DNA from: Nymphaea colorata
Lineage: Eukaryota > Streptophyta > Magnoliopsida > Nymphaeales > Nymphaeaceae
NCBI RefSeq assembly: GCF_008831285.2
Contig: NC_045138.2
Coordinates: forward strand, 40,787,115-40,851,114
DNA length: 64,000 nt
Reading direction: 5' to 3'
The notes under the pieces are model-generated. The model saw only the letters and a program-made list of their open reading frames with translations, searched no databases and was not told the origin of the DNA. A program made the translations under genes and the position numbers. Below, piece by piece: positions 26,745 to 39,387 of the stretch. Position 1 is the first letter of the stretch. Each line of letters begins with the position of its first letter.

Positions 26745-29595
26745 AGGTCACTTTTACATTAATATAATATTGAAATTTTGACAAGCCAAGGCGGCATGTG
26801 GCGGCCTTATATGTAGCTGACTTCTACTGAGTTTGTCGTCAGGCCGTCTGCTTCGTAGGGATGTTCTCCAGCTTTAACCAGATAAGATTGGATTACAGAG
26901 AGACACCATCTTGGTTGTCATTTTTTTGCTTGCTTTTAAACTCATCATCAAGGCCTCATCCTTGTGTCGGGGATATAACCGTTCGGACGTTCAAGACAAC
27001 TACTAAATATATCTGGAAGTTAGGTCCCAAAAGATGACAAAATGCCGACACAAGATCCAAGCCTTCAGCGTCCCCTGTCCGGAACACAAGAATCATCGCT
27101 TATTATCATTTGGGGTCCTACCCATTGCTTATTATAATATATATGCAGAATGCCCTATGCCCATATGGGACGTAGCCTTACCATAACCTATGATATGGAC
27201 CTTTTCTTAGGTGCATATAAAATTTCTATGATAACCACTAGTATTGAACATAAACAATTCAACATTATATGTTTTATATATACAAATTTTTTGGTATGTG
27301 CTACACAACTGTCTTAGCTTCCCTATGAGAACATCATGAATGGACAGAAAACTGCATCACTCGTGTGAAGAGCAATTATGCCTTTTCTTATTTTTCGAAG
27401 AAAAACTTTCACGTATGTTTGAGAATGTAATACATTAGTATAGTTTTAGGGATATCTTCTCCCTCACTTTATCGTTTCTTTTGCAATTTTTATATGTAAT
27501 TAGGGTCATTAGTACGTAGACTTCTCTCCTTTTTCCATTATTGCAGGTAGCTTTCTAAGAGGACAAAAGTGGGGAGACAAAAAGAGAAGGGTGAGAAGAT
27601 ACCAAAAAAAAAGAATTTTTAATGTAATGCAAGATTTTCCTGTACCAATCACACGTTATTTTGTAATTATATAATTGATTGCAATAATCATGACAGAGGG
27701 AATTGCGGGCCTTCTAGATGAATAAAAAATGTTGGGCATCATCTTCTTTTAGAGAAGGCAGTGGCCGATCGACGTTGACACTTTATTCTTTCCTTCTCCT
27801 TTGACATGCAAATCGTATCTTCGTTTTAACCTTTCACCTTTGTTGTGTACTCTGGAAGATATAGTAAAGTAAACTTCAGTACTGGTAAATCTATTACAAA
27901 AAAGTTAAACTGTGAATCATGGAAGCAATTTTTTCCTTTTTCCTTTTACAAGAGAAGGACGAATATCCAAAAAAAGGTTCTGTCCAAGCTTCTTTATCTT
28001 GATTAATTAAGAGAAGGCTTCAGTTTTCAGACTTTCTTATATGGGGCTTATAACAACTGCCAAACACAGAACAGATCTTCAATTACCAGCATGCTATTTG
28101 ATTTGACAGATAGGAAAAAGTTACTGCAGTCAGTCCCCCATATTGTGCCAGTTTATTTAATCTAAGAGGTAGAAAGACTGTTACAGTTGTTCATCAAAAT
28201 TAAATTGTTGGCAGATGCCAGAAACTGGGAAGCTTTTTCTAAGGAATGATTATCTCATTTGGACTCTTTTAGGACTAGGACCGCAGTATCATAATCTTCA
28301 AGATTCAAGAAGGAAAGCAGCAGTAAAAAGTTATCAAGTTTAAGCTAGAGAAGAAGCAAAAATTAAGCAAAAGGACCAGAGAACATAAGTTGAATGACTC
28401 CAATAGGCATAGTGCTATATGTTTCTCATGATTAATGGTGTCAAATGGCTAGTGTTGCACCATGGGGTCACAAAAGCAATCCCGACCAATCGTGGTTGGC
28501 CATGTGGACTAGATTAATCCCCAACATTTGGCTCATATCTAGACCATTTTACCAAAGATTCGCCCAATATAGATAGAGCTTTCTGCTCTAGGTTGTCACC
28601 TGATGTTGGCTAAAAGGGCAAAACAGTTCTGGTTCTTAGGCAGGTTCCTCATCATAAAAGAAAAAAGTAAAGGAAATCAAGATTGGTAGCTGCTAAATGT
28701 GAAGCTAGCTCCAGCATCCAAAATATTTGCCCACAAGTGGCTGATCTGTTTGTTTCTTGTAAGGCTCCAGAAGAGTATGTCCTTTCAGTGGTTGATCAGA
28801 AACCGTGTGTTGCTTGTCCTCTTGATTCTCTGCCTCTTGTTTGGTTCTAGCTAGTCCATAAAGTAGAAAGAATGTTCCATAGTTACCAATAACAGAAACA
28901 CAATACAGGAAGCACTGCATCATTAATTATCTGTGGAAGCAGTGGCTAACAGGAGATGAATTAGAACCGGGGAAGCAACTTTAGGAAAGGAAGCGAGTTC
29001 TTAACCCATATGTTGGTGACTTTTTTTAATTTTGCATTTGTTCATGTCATTAAAGTGCACATGCTTGACCTTTCATTTGATGGATACGACAGATATTTGC
29101 AGTAGGTCAATGGATGACAGACCAATGGTGGTGATGCATGTGGGCTTGTTTGGGCAATTGCCCATATACATATAACATTGGTGCCTCCCAAATATTTGAC
29201 TATATAGTACTTGAAGGGTCTAAAGGGGCCAAAATTTCACTATTAATTTGTATTAGTTCCTGCCTATCGGCTGGAAATTTTTGGCTCCATGGGCCCATGG
29301 CATAAGAATCATGATTTGTGCTGGATTTTAAGTTTGGGGTCTAATCATGATGGGTTGGACCCGGATCTGTTCTCTGATGGAGGACTTCTATATATGCACG
29401 CAAAGTGAAAGTCATGAGGTATATATATATATATATATTTCCTACAATAGTTTTTCGTTCACTACTCTGTTGCCTTCTCAAGCAGGTCTAAGTTCAATTC
29501 CACTTTATACTCATTTAGATAAACTTGCAAAGATATCTCTATAATGGCAGAGACAGATTCAGTCCGTGGGTATACCGCAGATTCAAGTTTAAAAT

Positions 29596-29596
<1 letters not shown>

Positions 29597-29664
<68 letters not shown>
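29597..29664. repeat. (TA)n microsatellite
   Basis: About 68 bp of uninterrupted TA dinucleotides. The Tyr-Ile open frames on both strands are artefacts. Confidence 0.95.
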
Positions 29665-29667
<3 letters not shown>

Positions 29668-30130
29668 TATAAACAAACCCTATGGAGACAAAATTGGAAG
29701 AGCACATTTATGTAAGGATGAAAAGAGTCAAATGCCATTTCCTTTGCAAACAAAGCCAGAAAAGAAAAAAAAAAACTCTCAACAAAAGCAAAAGCGGAGA
29801 GAGTGATAGGTAAATTTTTAATTGCAGACATTAATATGTAAGTATATGGGCTTTAAAAAAGTTAAGGAGCATGTCACTTGGCTTATGTGTGTCCCTAGCT
29901 AGGGTTCTATTATGTATATAGGCCATATAGTTTTGGCGACACGAAAACTTATTCTCCTCTATCTTAGAACTTTTTCACCGTGGTAAAATGGTGAAGAAGC
30001 TTGCATATATAACTTTTTATCTCCTCCTTTTTCCTGTAAAAATAAGAAAGAAACGGGAAATTTTCAGTGGTAATAGCACATTACCATGTGGGATATGCAT
30101 TCTCCAACGGAAGGGAAGAAAAAAGTGCCA

Positions 30131-30820
30131 CCTATCAAACACCAAATAAATTTGCAAACAGGTCCCCTTTAAGAGGGCGTGTTTGATAGTTTCGGATTTG
30201 AGAGGATCTTTGATTATATACCTTGGATCCCAGATTGGGCACCATGTTAGATTATATGCACATTTTGAATTTTTTTCACTGCCCCTTTTGTGACACTTTG
30301 CCCTTGGTTTTCATGGACAAATCATAGTCCAAATCCTATAGGGTGTGTTTGATAGTTTCGGATTTCATATCTGAGCCCGATCTAAAGAATTTTTTTTACG
30401 TAAGACTCATAGAGTAAACAAATGCCAGATTTCACCACTATGTGAAAAGAGGATTTGATATTTTCGATATATAGCTGAACTACAGATTTGAAGTTGGACT
30501 GGAGAGGGGTCTGACCGCAAATCCTCGGATCTGAGATCCCTAGTGATCAGATCCAAGCTACACAAACAAGTTCTTAAGATATGTTTGTTTTTCTCGGATA
30601 TCAAATCCAAGGTGATATGACGTCGCGGAACTCGGATTTGAAGAACTGTGGTTCCACCTTTACCCCCCTCCCTCCTTGCCTAATGGATCTCAGATATGAA
30701 TCCCTACTTAACGTGGTTCAATATAAAACACATGGTATGAAGATCTACTATTTGTTTAACCAGTAGATCCTACAAAGTGTAGATATTATATCTGAGATTC
30801 GAGTCTATCAAACACATTAG
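30131..30820. mobile_element. Nested MITE-like elements with GTGTTTGATAG ends
   Basis: GTGTTTGATAG occurs at 30179-30189 and 30345-30355, both followed by TTTCGGATTT. Its exact reverse complement, CTATCAAACAC, occurs at 30805-30815, with a 10-base version (CTATCAAACA) near 30132. The interior is non-coding and made of repeated GGATCTGAGAT-like words. The arrangement of two left ends and a shared right end suggests one element inserted in, or partly duplicated within, another. A further right-end relative lies at about 32635-32660 (GATCAAACACATCC). The superfamily is uncertain (hAT-like or PIF-like by general appearance only). Confidence 0.55.
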
Positions 30821-31529
30821 CTGAATGCCAACCGCAAGTATTGAAATCTTCCCAAACATAATTAAGAGCATTTAAACTCAGCAAAAAAAGACGCACCGCA
30901 CCGATTTTGAATACACGTTAGAAAGCAGTTCAGGAATGAACCTGATGGATCAAATATGGATATAGGGCTGTAACGACGTTGATTCAGGTCTATTAAATGA
31001 ATATTAATTGCCTTTTTTAGGCAATTTTTTTTTATCTTAAATTCCTTTTTATTTTAATTTCGAGAACCAAAATAATATTTTGAGTCGCTTACTTTCATTT
31101 GCTTCTATTTAGCTCACTATAGTTTAACCTAAAATAAGCCGCAACACTAAAACAACTTCCTCTTTGCCGATCGATCATCGAAACTGGTGGCTTCGTTGGG
31201 AAGAAATTCGTTGACTTGAAGCTCTTATTTGGAATTAAAGGCAAAATGTTGGCCTTGTGGTTTGAAATTCTCTGACGCGTTCCATCGTGTTGACTTTGGA
31301 TGATTTCCCTTTCACGCCTTAAATTTTTCTTTCTGCTTTTTCGACGACAGGTAAGTTAAAAGTTACGAATTTCCCGGAAAGAGCTGCGTCGTGCTTTTTC
31401 AAAATGCTGCTTTTTAACTTTTGACATTCTCTTGTGCGGAAGAAACTTTTCTTCCTGCCAAAAGCTGCCAACTTTTGAGTTTAATGCCTTAAAACTCAAG
31501 ACCGCTTTTTACTAAAAAATTATAAATCA

Positions 31530-31549
31530 AAAAAAAAAAAAAAAAAAAA
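31530..31549. repeat. Poly(A) run
   Basis: A run of about 20 adenines in AT-rich non-coding DNA. It could be the 3' tail of an old retroposed sequence, but no body was recognised upstream. Confidence 0.7.
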
Positions 31550-32153
31550 CAATAAGAAAGAGAAAACTGGTTTCTTGTATTTTTCTAAAAGAGTGCTTTC
31601 AATCAGCTAATGAGCAATTATAAGCGCATTGGACCAGGTCCAGAGATATATAAGGATGTCAATGGATCAAACATTGACTAATATAATTAAAAAGATCAAA
31701 ACTAAAAAGTTTTAATATTTCATTAACAAGAGGAATGAGATTCAAACTCAGTTTGAAATAAATAATCTACATACAATCGTTCTGAAAGTTGGATCCTTAA
31801 CATATCATAATGTGGTGCAGATTTGGTTGTGTATTTAAAATTCAATTAAAATTTTGAATATAAAAACAAAAGTTCGATCGGGATTGTGAATTTAAAAATC
31901 AGTTTTGGATATCATATACACTTTTCTTCATTAATCATTAATAAAGGTTGCGTGCGTCCTTATGCCTGTGCAACTTAGGCACGTAGTAAAAGAAGGGGGA
32001 TGCCTTTGTAATTAACAAAAAAAACATGTTTTTTGTAGTCATTTTATTTTTTATTTTTATTTTATCTAAAACTTGTCTTTTTTTTTTGTGAACGAGAGAT
32101 ACTTGTGTTATTACTAAATTTCATGATGCACATATAACTAGCTTTGTTTGTTC

Positions 32154-32186
<33 letters not shown>

Positions 32187-32214
32187 ATAATGGTGAAAAT
32201 TAAGAGTGTTACAG

Positions 32215-32575
32215 ATATTCGACCGAACAAATCACAGAAACTCAGATACGAAAAAAATTTAATATCCAACTAAGAAATCTGATCATATTCGAATTTAGGA
32301 AATGACATTTGATCGGATTTGGATTTCATTTGGATACAGCTTCGGATCATATTTATTTTTAAATGATATTCCTATATCTAATGCTCTTACATTTTTAAAA
32401 TTGGCAAAATTTGGATTCGAATTTGGATATGAATATAAAAATCAGGTTTGGATCATGAAATCAGATTTTGGATTCAGACACAGATATGACTTTTCTTTAT
32501 TCATATCCAAAACTGAATTGGAATAATCCGACTTCAATCTAATCGGTTAACATCCCTATGTAAATCCAGTGTTCC
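32215..32575 (+). mobile_element. Diverged dispersed element, copy 1 (plus orientation)
   Basis: This segment is rich in GGATTTGGATTCGGAT-like words and aligns, with many substitutions, to the reverse complement of 35190-35610. Shared landmarks in the same order are AAGAAATC, GAAATGACAT, GATCGGATT, GCNCTTACATTTT, AAAAATC and GACTTTTCTTT. It ends in GTTAACATCCCTA, the inverse of a GGGATGTTAAC terminus. It has no coding capacity and is inferred to be a non-autonomous transposon or repeat. Confidence 0.6.
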
Positions 32576-32920
32576 TTTACTCTTTGGATCCTATTTAAAA
32601 GGAATACCAGATCAACCTGAAATTGATCTGAGATCCAAGGCTCTGATCAAACACATCCTAATGTTAGAACTTCGTTTGGCTACGGCCTCCTCACCAAAAT
32701 GATGCAGCCAATGTTGCGGAATCATTAACACTTAGTTTTTTTTTTTTTTTGCATCCATTTCTCTTTGAATGTTGTCTCTTTGAATATTCCTCCCTCTGGT
32801 TAAAATGAGCGAAGGCGAATGCTTAGTTGCCTTTTGTTTTTGCGGTATGTTGCATTTAGGCGACTTCTTGTCTTTAAATTTGTTATGTATTTTCATTTTA
32901 TCAATTTTTTCTCTCTCTCT

Positions 32921-32923
<3 letters not shown>

Positions 32924-32978
<55 letters not shown>
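32924..32978. repeat. (TA)n microsatellite preceded by (CT)n
   Basis: About 55 bp of TA repeat immediately follows a short CTCTCTCTTTC tract. Confidence 0.95.
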
Positions 32979-32980
<2 letters not shown>

Positions 32981-33204
32981 ATTTTCAGTTATGACTGTAC
33001 ATATTCCGGGATATCTTAGTGGAAACACTAAACATATTACATTTAGGCGCATGAATTATATTGAAAAAGAGCTTTTAAGTGAAGGTGTTCAACTCGAGGT
33101 TTTCTTTTTTTTGGGTTACGTAGTTTAAAAGCTGATAAGAATATTTTTATGAAATTCCATTTCAAGTCTCGAATAATGGGTGTCTCCCTCTTTCTCTCGG
33201 CTCT

Positions 33205-33236
33205 TGTTGTTCACGAGTAGTGTTGTTCACGAGTAG
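33205..33236. repeat. Perfect 16-bp tandem duplication
   Basis: TGTTGTTCACGAGTAG occurs at 33205-33220 and again at 33221-33236. Confidence 0.9.
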
Positions 33237-35189
33237 TGATAGAACTCAGCCACCACAAACTGCTGATCTCCGATTAGCTTGAAAGCAAAATCTAATAGGA
33301 ACATGTACCAAACCTCACCTTTCTGAAACGTAACTGCGTCCGTCCTTTTCTCCACACCATTAAGCCATGAATCGAGAGCGCTACGCGATGCAAGATTCGA
33401 TGCCCTGTTAAACGCATCGGAACGCTTCAAATCAGCACAAACTTTTCTTCCTGAACGCGTCGGAATTATTCACATTAACACTAACTTTGCTTTTGATTAA
33501 GAATTTGGAGAGGTTCAGCTTATCACGAGGAGACAGGTGAAACCATTTTTCTTTCATGAGACTGAATTGAATATATTATATACTGTTCTTGGTACCTCTT
33601 CTCTTGAAAATATTCCCAGTACTGATCAGCACCTGGAACTATCTTTCCTTACACTAATTGCATGATTATCATGAAACTTCGATCTAACTTTATACCTCCG
33701 GTCCAACATGATTAATCGTGAAATTAGATCATGCGAATGATTATCCAAATCTTGTGCATGTGTTCGTTCATGGCCGTGCTGGACTTGATTCTGCGATGTT
33801 GAATATGTTGCTCATCAAAATCCAGTCCATTTGCATCCGTAAATACTAGAATCCATTATGTGTTGAAACTTCAACGTGAACCCTTCCTTGTTGCTTAATG
33901 TATTGAACCTTTTTAGGATTACTCTTGGAAGTTCTTTCTCTTTACTCAGAGAATTAAACTAAATCTTGTACTATTTTCATGTTTCAATTTATCTTGCACA
34001 CTGAGTCACAACCTACCACCTCAGTTAGAGGGCATTTGGTACTGGTTCTTAAAATATATGATTCAAGAAGACCATGCTTTTGCTTTTGAAACACATACTG
34101 TGGGATTTTATGAATGTTATTCTTAATATTTATTCCTACATTGGATGTTATTATATCATATTTCTTGCTACTGCAAGAATGTACGTGTGCGAAGAGCACT
34201 ATGTTCTTCTTATCAAGCACTCTCTTATGGAGTATGAGTTTCACCATTCTTGCCCAAGCCAAAGCTCTTGATCTTCAAAAGGCCTATGCCTTAAATCTTA
34301 CATTATTAGAGAGGTCACTGTATGCAGGTTGGTTAAACGTAAACGGGTCTTCGACCCCAATATTGGTTTCTCGCATAAAACAATAACATAGTGTTACTGT
34401 TCAACAATGTTTAGGTTGCATAGACCTTAGATGGCTATAAATATCAATGCGGGTTATATCAGTATATTTCTGCTCTCATCTTATACACGATCAATGCATT
34501 TTATTATGTCACAGATGATAAATATTTAACTATATTAGCTTGATGATCCTTGGTAAACGAATCACATGAAACCGTTCAAATACATGACCTGCTAAGGTGA
34601 TGCTAGAGAATCTTTAGATTGGTTTAAAAAAAATGTCAACGGGGGAACTAAAATATGTGTGAGCCTCTATTGTCTTGGGCTCCTGTCGATACTGCTGCAT
34701 TACACTGAAGTTCTTTGATCTAGGCGAGCTTGGGCTCTACTATCGAGTGAGGAGTTTAACCCACTCCTTAAAAAAGGCAGGCTGAAGCTCTCACTCAACC
34801 CTTCATCCCTAGAGTACAGGTGGATCGGTTCTTTTAAATGCCGCCCTCGCCACCCTTCAACATTGAGCTCTAAATTCACTTCAATTTGAAGGTCTTTAAG
34901 TCCAATAGCCTATCTTAGTTCGTAGTTTGATATGTTAACTTTTAGATGTATATGAATCACAATCTGGACTGACTCTTGTCAGTAGGAAAAAAAAAGTTGA
35001 TCATGATATGCTTCACTAACCAATTTGTCGCGAAAAAAAGCTAGACATGTGGTGGAAGCACATGTGGGGCTAACCTCCGCGATCACCCACACCAACCTAT
35101 GTAAATCTGGACTGACCCTTCTCAATCAGGAATTTTTGTCTTTGCCATTGATCCTGCCTATATTTTTCTAACTAAAACCTACAAACTCT

Positions 35190-35610
35190 AGGAATGTCAA
35201 CTTTTCGTGTTGGAATCGGATGAACCCTTAAGTGTATTCATTTTTTCTGATATTCACATGTGCATATTCGAATACAAACAAAGAAAAGACATATCTGGAT
35301 CTGAAATCTGTTTTCAGAATCCGATTTTTACATTAATATTTCAATCCGAATTTTGAGCCGAATATGGCCGATTTTCAAAATGTAAGGGCATTTGATATAA
35401 GATAAAGTTAAATCCGATCCGAATAAAAATTTGAATCCGATCGAACGTTTATGTATATTTGAATCTGAATCCGATTGGATGTCATTTCTTAAATCCAAAT
35501 CCGATCTGATTTCTTAATAGGAGATATATTTTTTTTTTCATATCCGATTTTTTTGAAACTGTTTAGTCAGATATCTGGTTCAAATCAGATATATTGACAT
35601 TGCTAACAAA
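35190..35610 (-). mobile_element. Diverged dispersed element, copy 2 (minus orientation)
   Basis: This is the inverted counterpart of 32215-32575. On the minus strand it opens with AGCAATGTCAAT and closes with GTTGACATTCCTAG, so the two ends read as short imperfect inverted repeats around AATGTCAA. It is rich in ATCCGAATCCGAT-like words and has no protein-coding content. Confidence 0.6.
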
Positions 35611-36129
35611 CTTATAAACATCTCGGTGCAATATAGATCCTCCCAGGTCAGATCAGGAGTTCATTTCATCAATGCTTCATAACAAGAATATGATCAAAGC
35701 AGCAGCTTCTCGTGCTTTCATCGATCTCCATGACGGCCACGGCACGTACAGCTAGCAATCTTATTATAGCATCATTGATTTGTTTGAGATATGAATGACT
35801 AGCTGTCTAACGAACATGGAGATTAAAAAGGACTGAAGAACACCCACAATAAGGGGATGTAAATGGATCTGTCCGATTGAAGATTGTCATCTAATTTTGA
35901 ATTCATGTTGTCAAATCTGGTAAAGCAATCTGCATCTGACTACTTATCAGGATCAGAATTGTATGCAGTTTTATAACTCATGAACCCGAAATCTGAGCTC
36001 GATAAACATCTGATCAAAATTGCATGCAGTTTTTGTCTCTTTCAAATTCTGGTCTGGTCTTACCACCAATTCTCCAACTGTAGTTCTCGTAATCTTGCAG
36101 TGGTCTGCCAAATCCCAACTACAGACTCC

Positions 36130-36170
36130 AATGCCACATGTGGGCTTGTGTGGGCATTTGCCCACTCAAT
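36130..36170. repeat. Repeat edge with GTGGGCA/TGCCCAC palindrome
   Basis: A perfect 7-bp inverted repeat around TT (36150-36165) is preceded by CACATGTGGGCTTGTG. The same wording occurs at 29138-29164 (CATGTGGGCTTGTT, then TGGGCAATTGCCCA). It is a member of a dispersed family of unknown type. Confidence 0.5.
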
Positions 36171-38359
36171 GCCTCGCCAGAAATCTCTTGCCCCCTCAAC
36201 CGCAAATGATATTAATTGCCATCTAAAATCTTGCAATGGCAGGAGGTTTCCCATCACGCAAGGAAAAGCTCTGTTTGCTTCCTAATAGACAAAGGCAGAC
36301 TCAGATTCAGGTAATAGAAAGAGTGAGCAAGATTATTTAATTGTCTTCATTTGGATGTAAAACCAAAGAAAGAAAGATCCAGGAAGCACCCGGTTGGGAC
36401 CTAACTTTAGGTAAAACTCATCCAAATTTCCCATGTTCTACAAATTTTTACCTATCTGGCAAGTTTCTCCATGTTGGCATTTTTCTAAATTTTAGTGGGA
36501 GGCTCAGACCTAATATCTTCACCAAACATTTCTCCAAAGTTTGCCAAAGAAGGCATAGTCAATATCAAACGATCGTGCTCAATAAGAAACACAGATGGTT
36601 AAGCCCATCAAAAAGAAATGACATAATTTGCGCATTTTATGCTTCAACTTGTATATCGGTGTCCTTTCATATCGGTGTCCTTTCTTTTATAATAATAATA
36701 AGCGGCTGCTCTTTGTGCGGCCCTACTTAAGCGTATATGAATGACTTGCCATGGTGGTCGTGATAAACTTTTCATCAAAGGGCCAGCTAGTCGTTGTTGC
36801 TTTTTGAAATATGAATAACTTTCATGGTCTCCATAGCACCAGCCATTATAAAATTCGTCGGTGCTTAGTGTCATGGGCATTGGACATTCTAGAGTTCTTT
36901 CTTTAAGGGAAATTTTCATGGCACCTGAGGTGGCCTCTACTTTGCTCATAATTGCCAAACAACTGCTTGCATTTTTAACCATTGACGGTTAAACTAAAGT
37001 TAAAGATGAGTCAGAACCCTTAATGGGAAATATGAGAAAGTATGAATTGTTTTGCTGGTCGCAAAATTAATGCGATTTAACTTGACACCGTTATTTTATA
37101 GTTTAGACTTTAGAGCATAGTAACAAGTCTTGTTTTCGTTCTTTTTTTTAACCTTAACCGTTGAGATTTTTTTATACGACAGATTTCAAAAAAAAAATGG
37201 TAAACTTTTCAACAATTTAGAAAACCTTGAAAATTAAAAAATAATAAAATAAATTTAAAACTAATAAGACGTCATAAAAAAATAGATAAACAACAAATGA
37301 AAATTAGAAAATGAAAACAAGCAGTTTGGTATTAAAAAAAATGTGAAAAAGTGTAAAATGAAAAAACGTGTTCGATTTGGTTTTTTTCAAAAAATTGTGT
37401 TCTTTTTTTTCCCGTTCTATTCTCCAAAACAAATAAATCAGAGATGTTAAGGTCGTCATTCCTGGACGCAACACAATCAAAGGTGATCTAATGTCCTTTG
37501 AGATCTAAAATTCCAAATCTCATATTAATGGACTTTTAATTGAATCTTAGATCGCTTGAATTACAACAGGAAGGTGCAATACAAGAATTACAACAAAACC
37601 TGCAATTTGCGCACAGATCTATAGATCCATAAGTTTGGGGAATAATGGGGGATCTTAGATCCGCCGCTTCGAAATTTGGAGCTTTTTGAAGCATGACTTT
37701 AAGGTGGGTCACTTGCTTGATCCAATCCTCGGATCCAAAACACAGATTGATCAAATGCTCCATTAATACAGCTACTTAGACTGAATCTCTTGCTGCAAAG
37801 ACTATGTGAACTGTGAGTAGTTCTCAAGTTTTAATAAAATGAAAATCAAATATATCACTAGTATTTAAACTTTTATGTCCTTTCTAGATTGCAATTGACC
37901 CAAGCTACTTAAGTTTATTTGATCTAAGATGTTTCTAACTCAGTTTTCATTTTGTTTTTTAGAGTTATTGTTCATTAACATATATAATGTTTTATTTATA
38001 TTACTTGTTTATTTAAATGCTGCATTATATATATAGATATTTTGCTACATTTAACATACGGGCATCTATATCTGTACCCATGTGACTTAGTTAAGTTCTC
38101 AACGCTCTCCATTGGGCAATGTGGGTGCCACATTTATTCACATTGCAGTTAACCTCAACTTCATATTTGTGAAGGTGATTTTCGGAAGCTATTATACTCG
38201 TGAGGCAACATATATTAACAATAAAGCAAAGTTCTTTGGCATGGCTGGTTGTGCTGGAGCATTTTCTTTTGTTTAATCAATAACATAATTTCCGAAAAGA
38301 TAAAGAAGGGATTCTCATATTTCTCATTTAAAGCTTCACTTCACTTCTCTCTGTAGTCC

Positions 38360-38406
38360 ATATATATATATATATATATATATGTAGAGAGAGAGAGAGA
38401 GAGAGA
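38360..38406 (+). repeat. (TA)n followed by (GA)n microsatellite
   Basis: A TA run at 38360-38383, then TGT and a GA run to 38406. It lies about 350 bp beyond the stop codon of the calmodulin-like gene. Confidence 0.9.
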
Positions 38407-38754
38407 TGCAGATTTTTTTTGTCCATTTTTCTCTGCATTTTGAAACACATAGAAATTGAAATGGTACCGAACAGATTTCCGATTCACAGACTCAAATCAG
38501 AAGCCCTTGCTGATCCACCAAACGACTGATCACATCCATCGTTCATCCAAGTCCCCACAAAAAAAGGAAAAAAAAGAAAAAAAGAAAGAGATCAAAGAAA
38601 AACGGGCTGGATCTCAAACAAACCATGGATCAGATTCATATCCATTTTCTTCTTCCTGTCAGATGTTGCTTGCGCCTTTCATCTTCGTCTTCTTCGACGA
38701 CTCAGACCGTCGGATGAAGCAAGGGGAAGGAAGCACCAGGGAGGGGAATATCGA

Positions 38755-39387
38755 TCACCATCTCTGCTGCTTCATCATCTTCTCGAAGTCCTCGAACCCA
38801 ACGAAGCCGTCGCCGTCCGAGTCGACGCTGCGGATGATCCTCCGGCAGTCGTCCAGCGTGCAGTCCTCGTCGCCGAGCGCCTGCAGCACGCAGAGGAGCT
38901 CCTCCGCGGAGATCCTGCCGTCGCCGTCGGAGTCGAAGACGCGGAAGGCGTCCATGAGCTCGGTCCCCTGCGCGGGCCCGGCGGCGACCTGGCCCAGCGC
39001 CCCGAACTCCTCGACCGTGATGCAGCCGTCGCCGTCCCTGTCCGCGAGGCTGACCATGAGGGACACCTCGGCGGGCGTGGCGGAGCCGAGGCGCCGCAGC
39101 ACGTCCTCGAGCTCCGCCCTGGCGATCTTCCCGTCGCCGTCCTTGTCCAGGATGCGGAACACCTCGGTGAAGTCGCAGTGGACCTCGTCGGGGGGGCACT
39201 CGGGCCAGGCGCCGGAGGGGAACCTGGGGAGCACGCTCTTGGGCGTGCCGGCCTTCATGTCGCCGGAAGAGGAGGAGGAGGAGGAGGAGGAGCTAAAGGA
39301 GGAGGGGTTGGAGCGGGAGACGGAGGGGGAGCGGGACTTGGAGGAGGAAGATCTGAAGAGAGCGGGTATCTTCTTTGCCAGCTTCAT
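38755..39387 (-). CDS. CML: Calmodulin-like calcium sensor with four EF-hands (CML35/36-like)
   Basis: A single-exon gene of 210 aa. The start at 39387 was chosen over an in-frame ATG 14 codons upstream because MKLAKKIP is the usual N terminus of the CML35/36 group. After a basic, Ser-rich N-terminal region (residues 1-60, with an uninterrupted Ser run at 32-41) come four canonical EF-hand loops: 81-92 (DKDGDGKIARAE), 116-127 (DRDGDGCITVEE), 152-163 (DSDGDGRISAEE) and 189-200 (DSDGDGFVGFED). All keep Asp at positions 1, 3 and 5, Gly at 6 and an acidic residue at 12, so four calcium sites are expected. CMLs have no catalytic domain and relay calcium signals by binding targets. The coding DNA is very GC-rich, which produces a long antisense frame on the plus strand that is not considered a gene. 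The family is certain. The exact member is not. Confidence 0.95.
   Translation of the reverse strand: MKLAKKIPALFRSSSSKSRSPSVSRSNPSSFSSSSSSSSSSGDMKAGTPKSVLPRFPSGAWPECPPDEVHCDFTEVFRILDKDGDGKIARAELEDVLRRLGSATPAEVSLMVSLADRDGDGCITVEEFGALGQVAAGPAQGTELMDAFRVFDSDGDGRISAEELLCVLQALGDEDCTLDDCRRIIRSVDSDGDGFVGFEDFEKMMKQQRW

Larger units (their letters stand above)
23033..30130. other. Gene-free AT-rich interval downstream of BOP
   Basis: The first few hundred bases are pyrimidine-rich and probably include the BOP 3' UTR. The remainder has no supportable gene. It holds adjoining TA and GA microsatellites at 26703-26744, a TGGGCAATTGCCCA palindrome at 29151-29164 embedded in a repeat related to that at 36130-36170, and a TA microsatellite at 29597-29664. 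The open frames are short and without motifs. Confidence 0.6.
32661..38754. other. Gene-free repeat-rich interval
   Basis: No gene is supported. It holds a perfect 16-bp tandem duplication at 33205-33236, the minus-oriented copy of the dispersed element at 35190-35610, a palindromic repeat edge at 36130-36170 (GTGGGCATTTGCCCAC), AT-rich low-complexity DNA at 37130-37440, and TA and GA microsatellites at 38360-38406. The last part (38410-38754) is probably the 3' UTR and flank of the minus-strand calmodulin-like gene. Confidence 0.6.
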
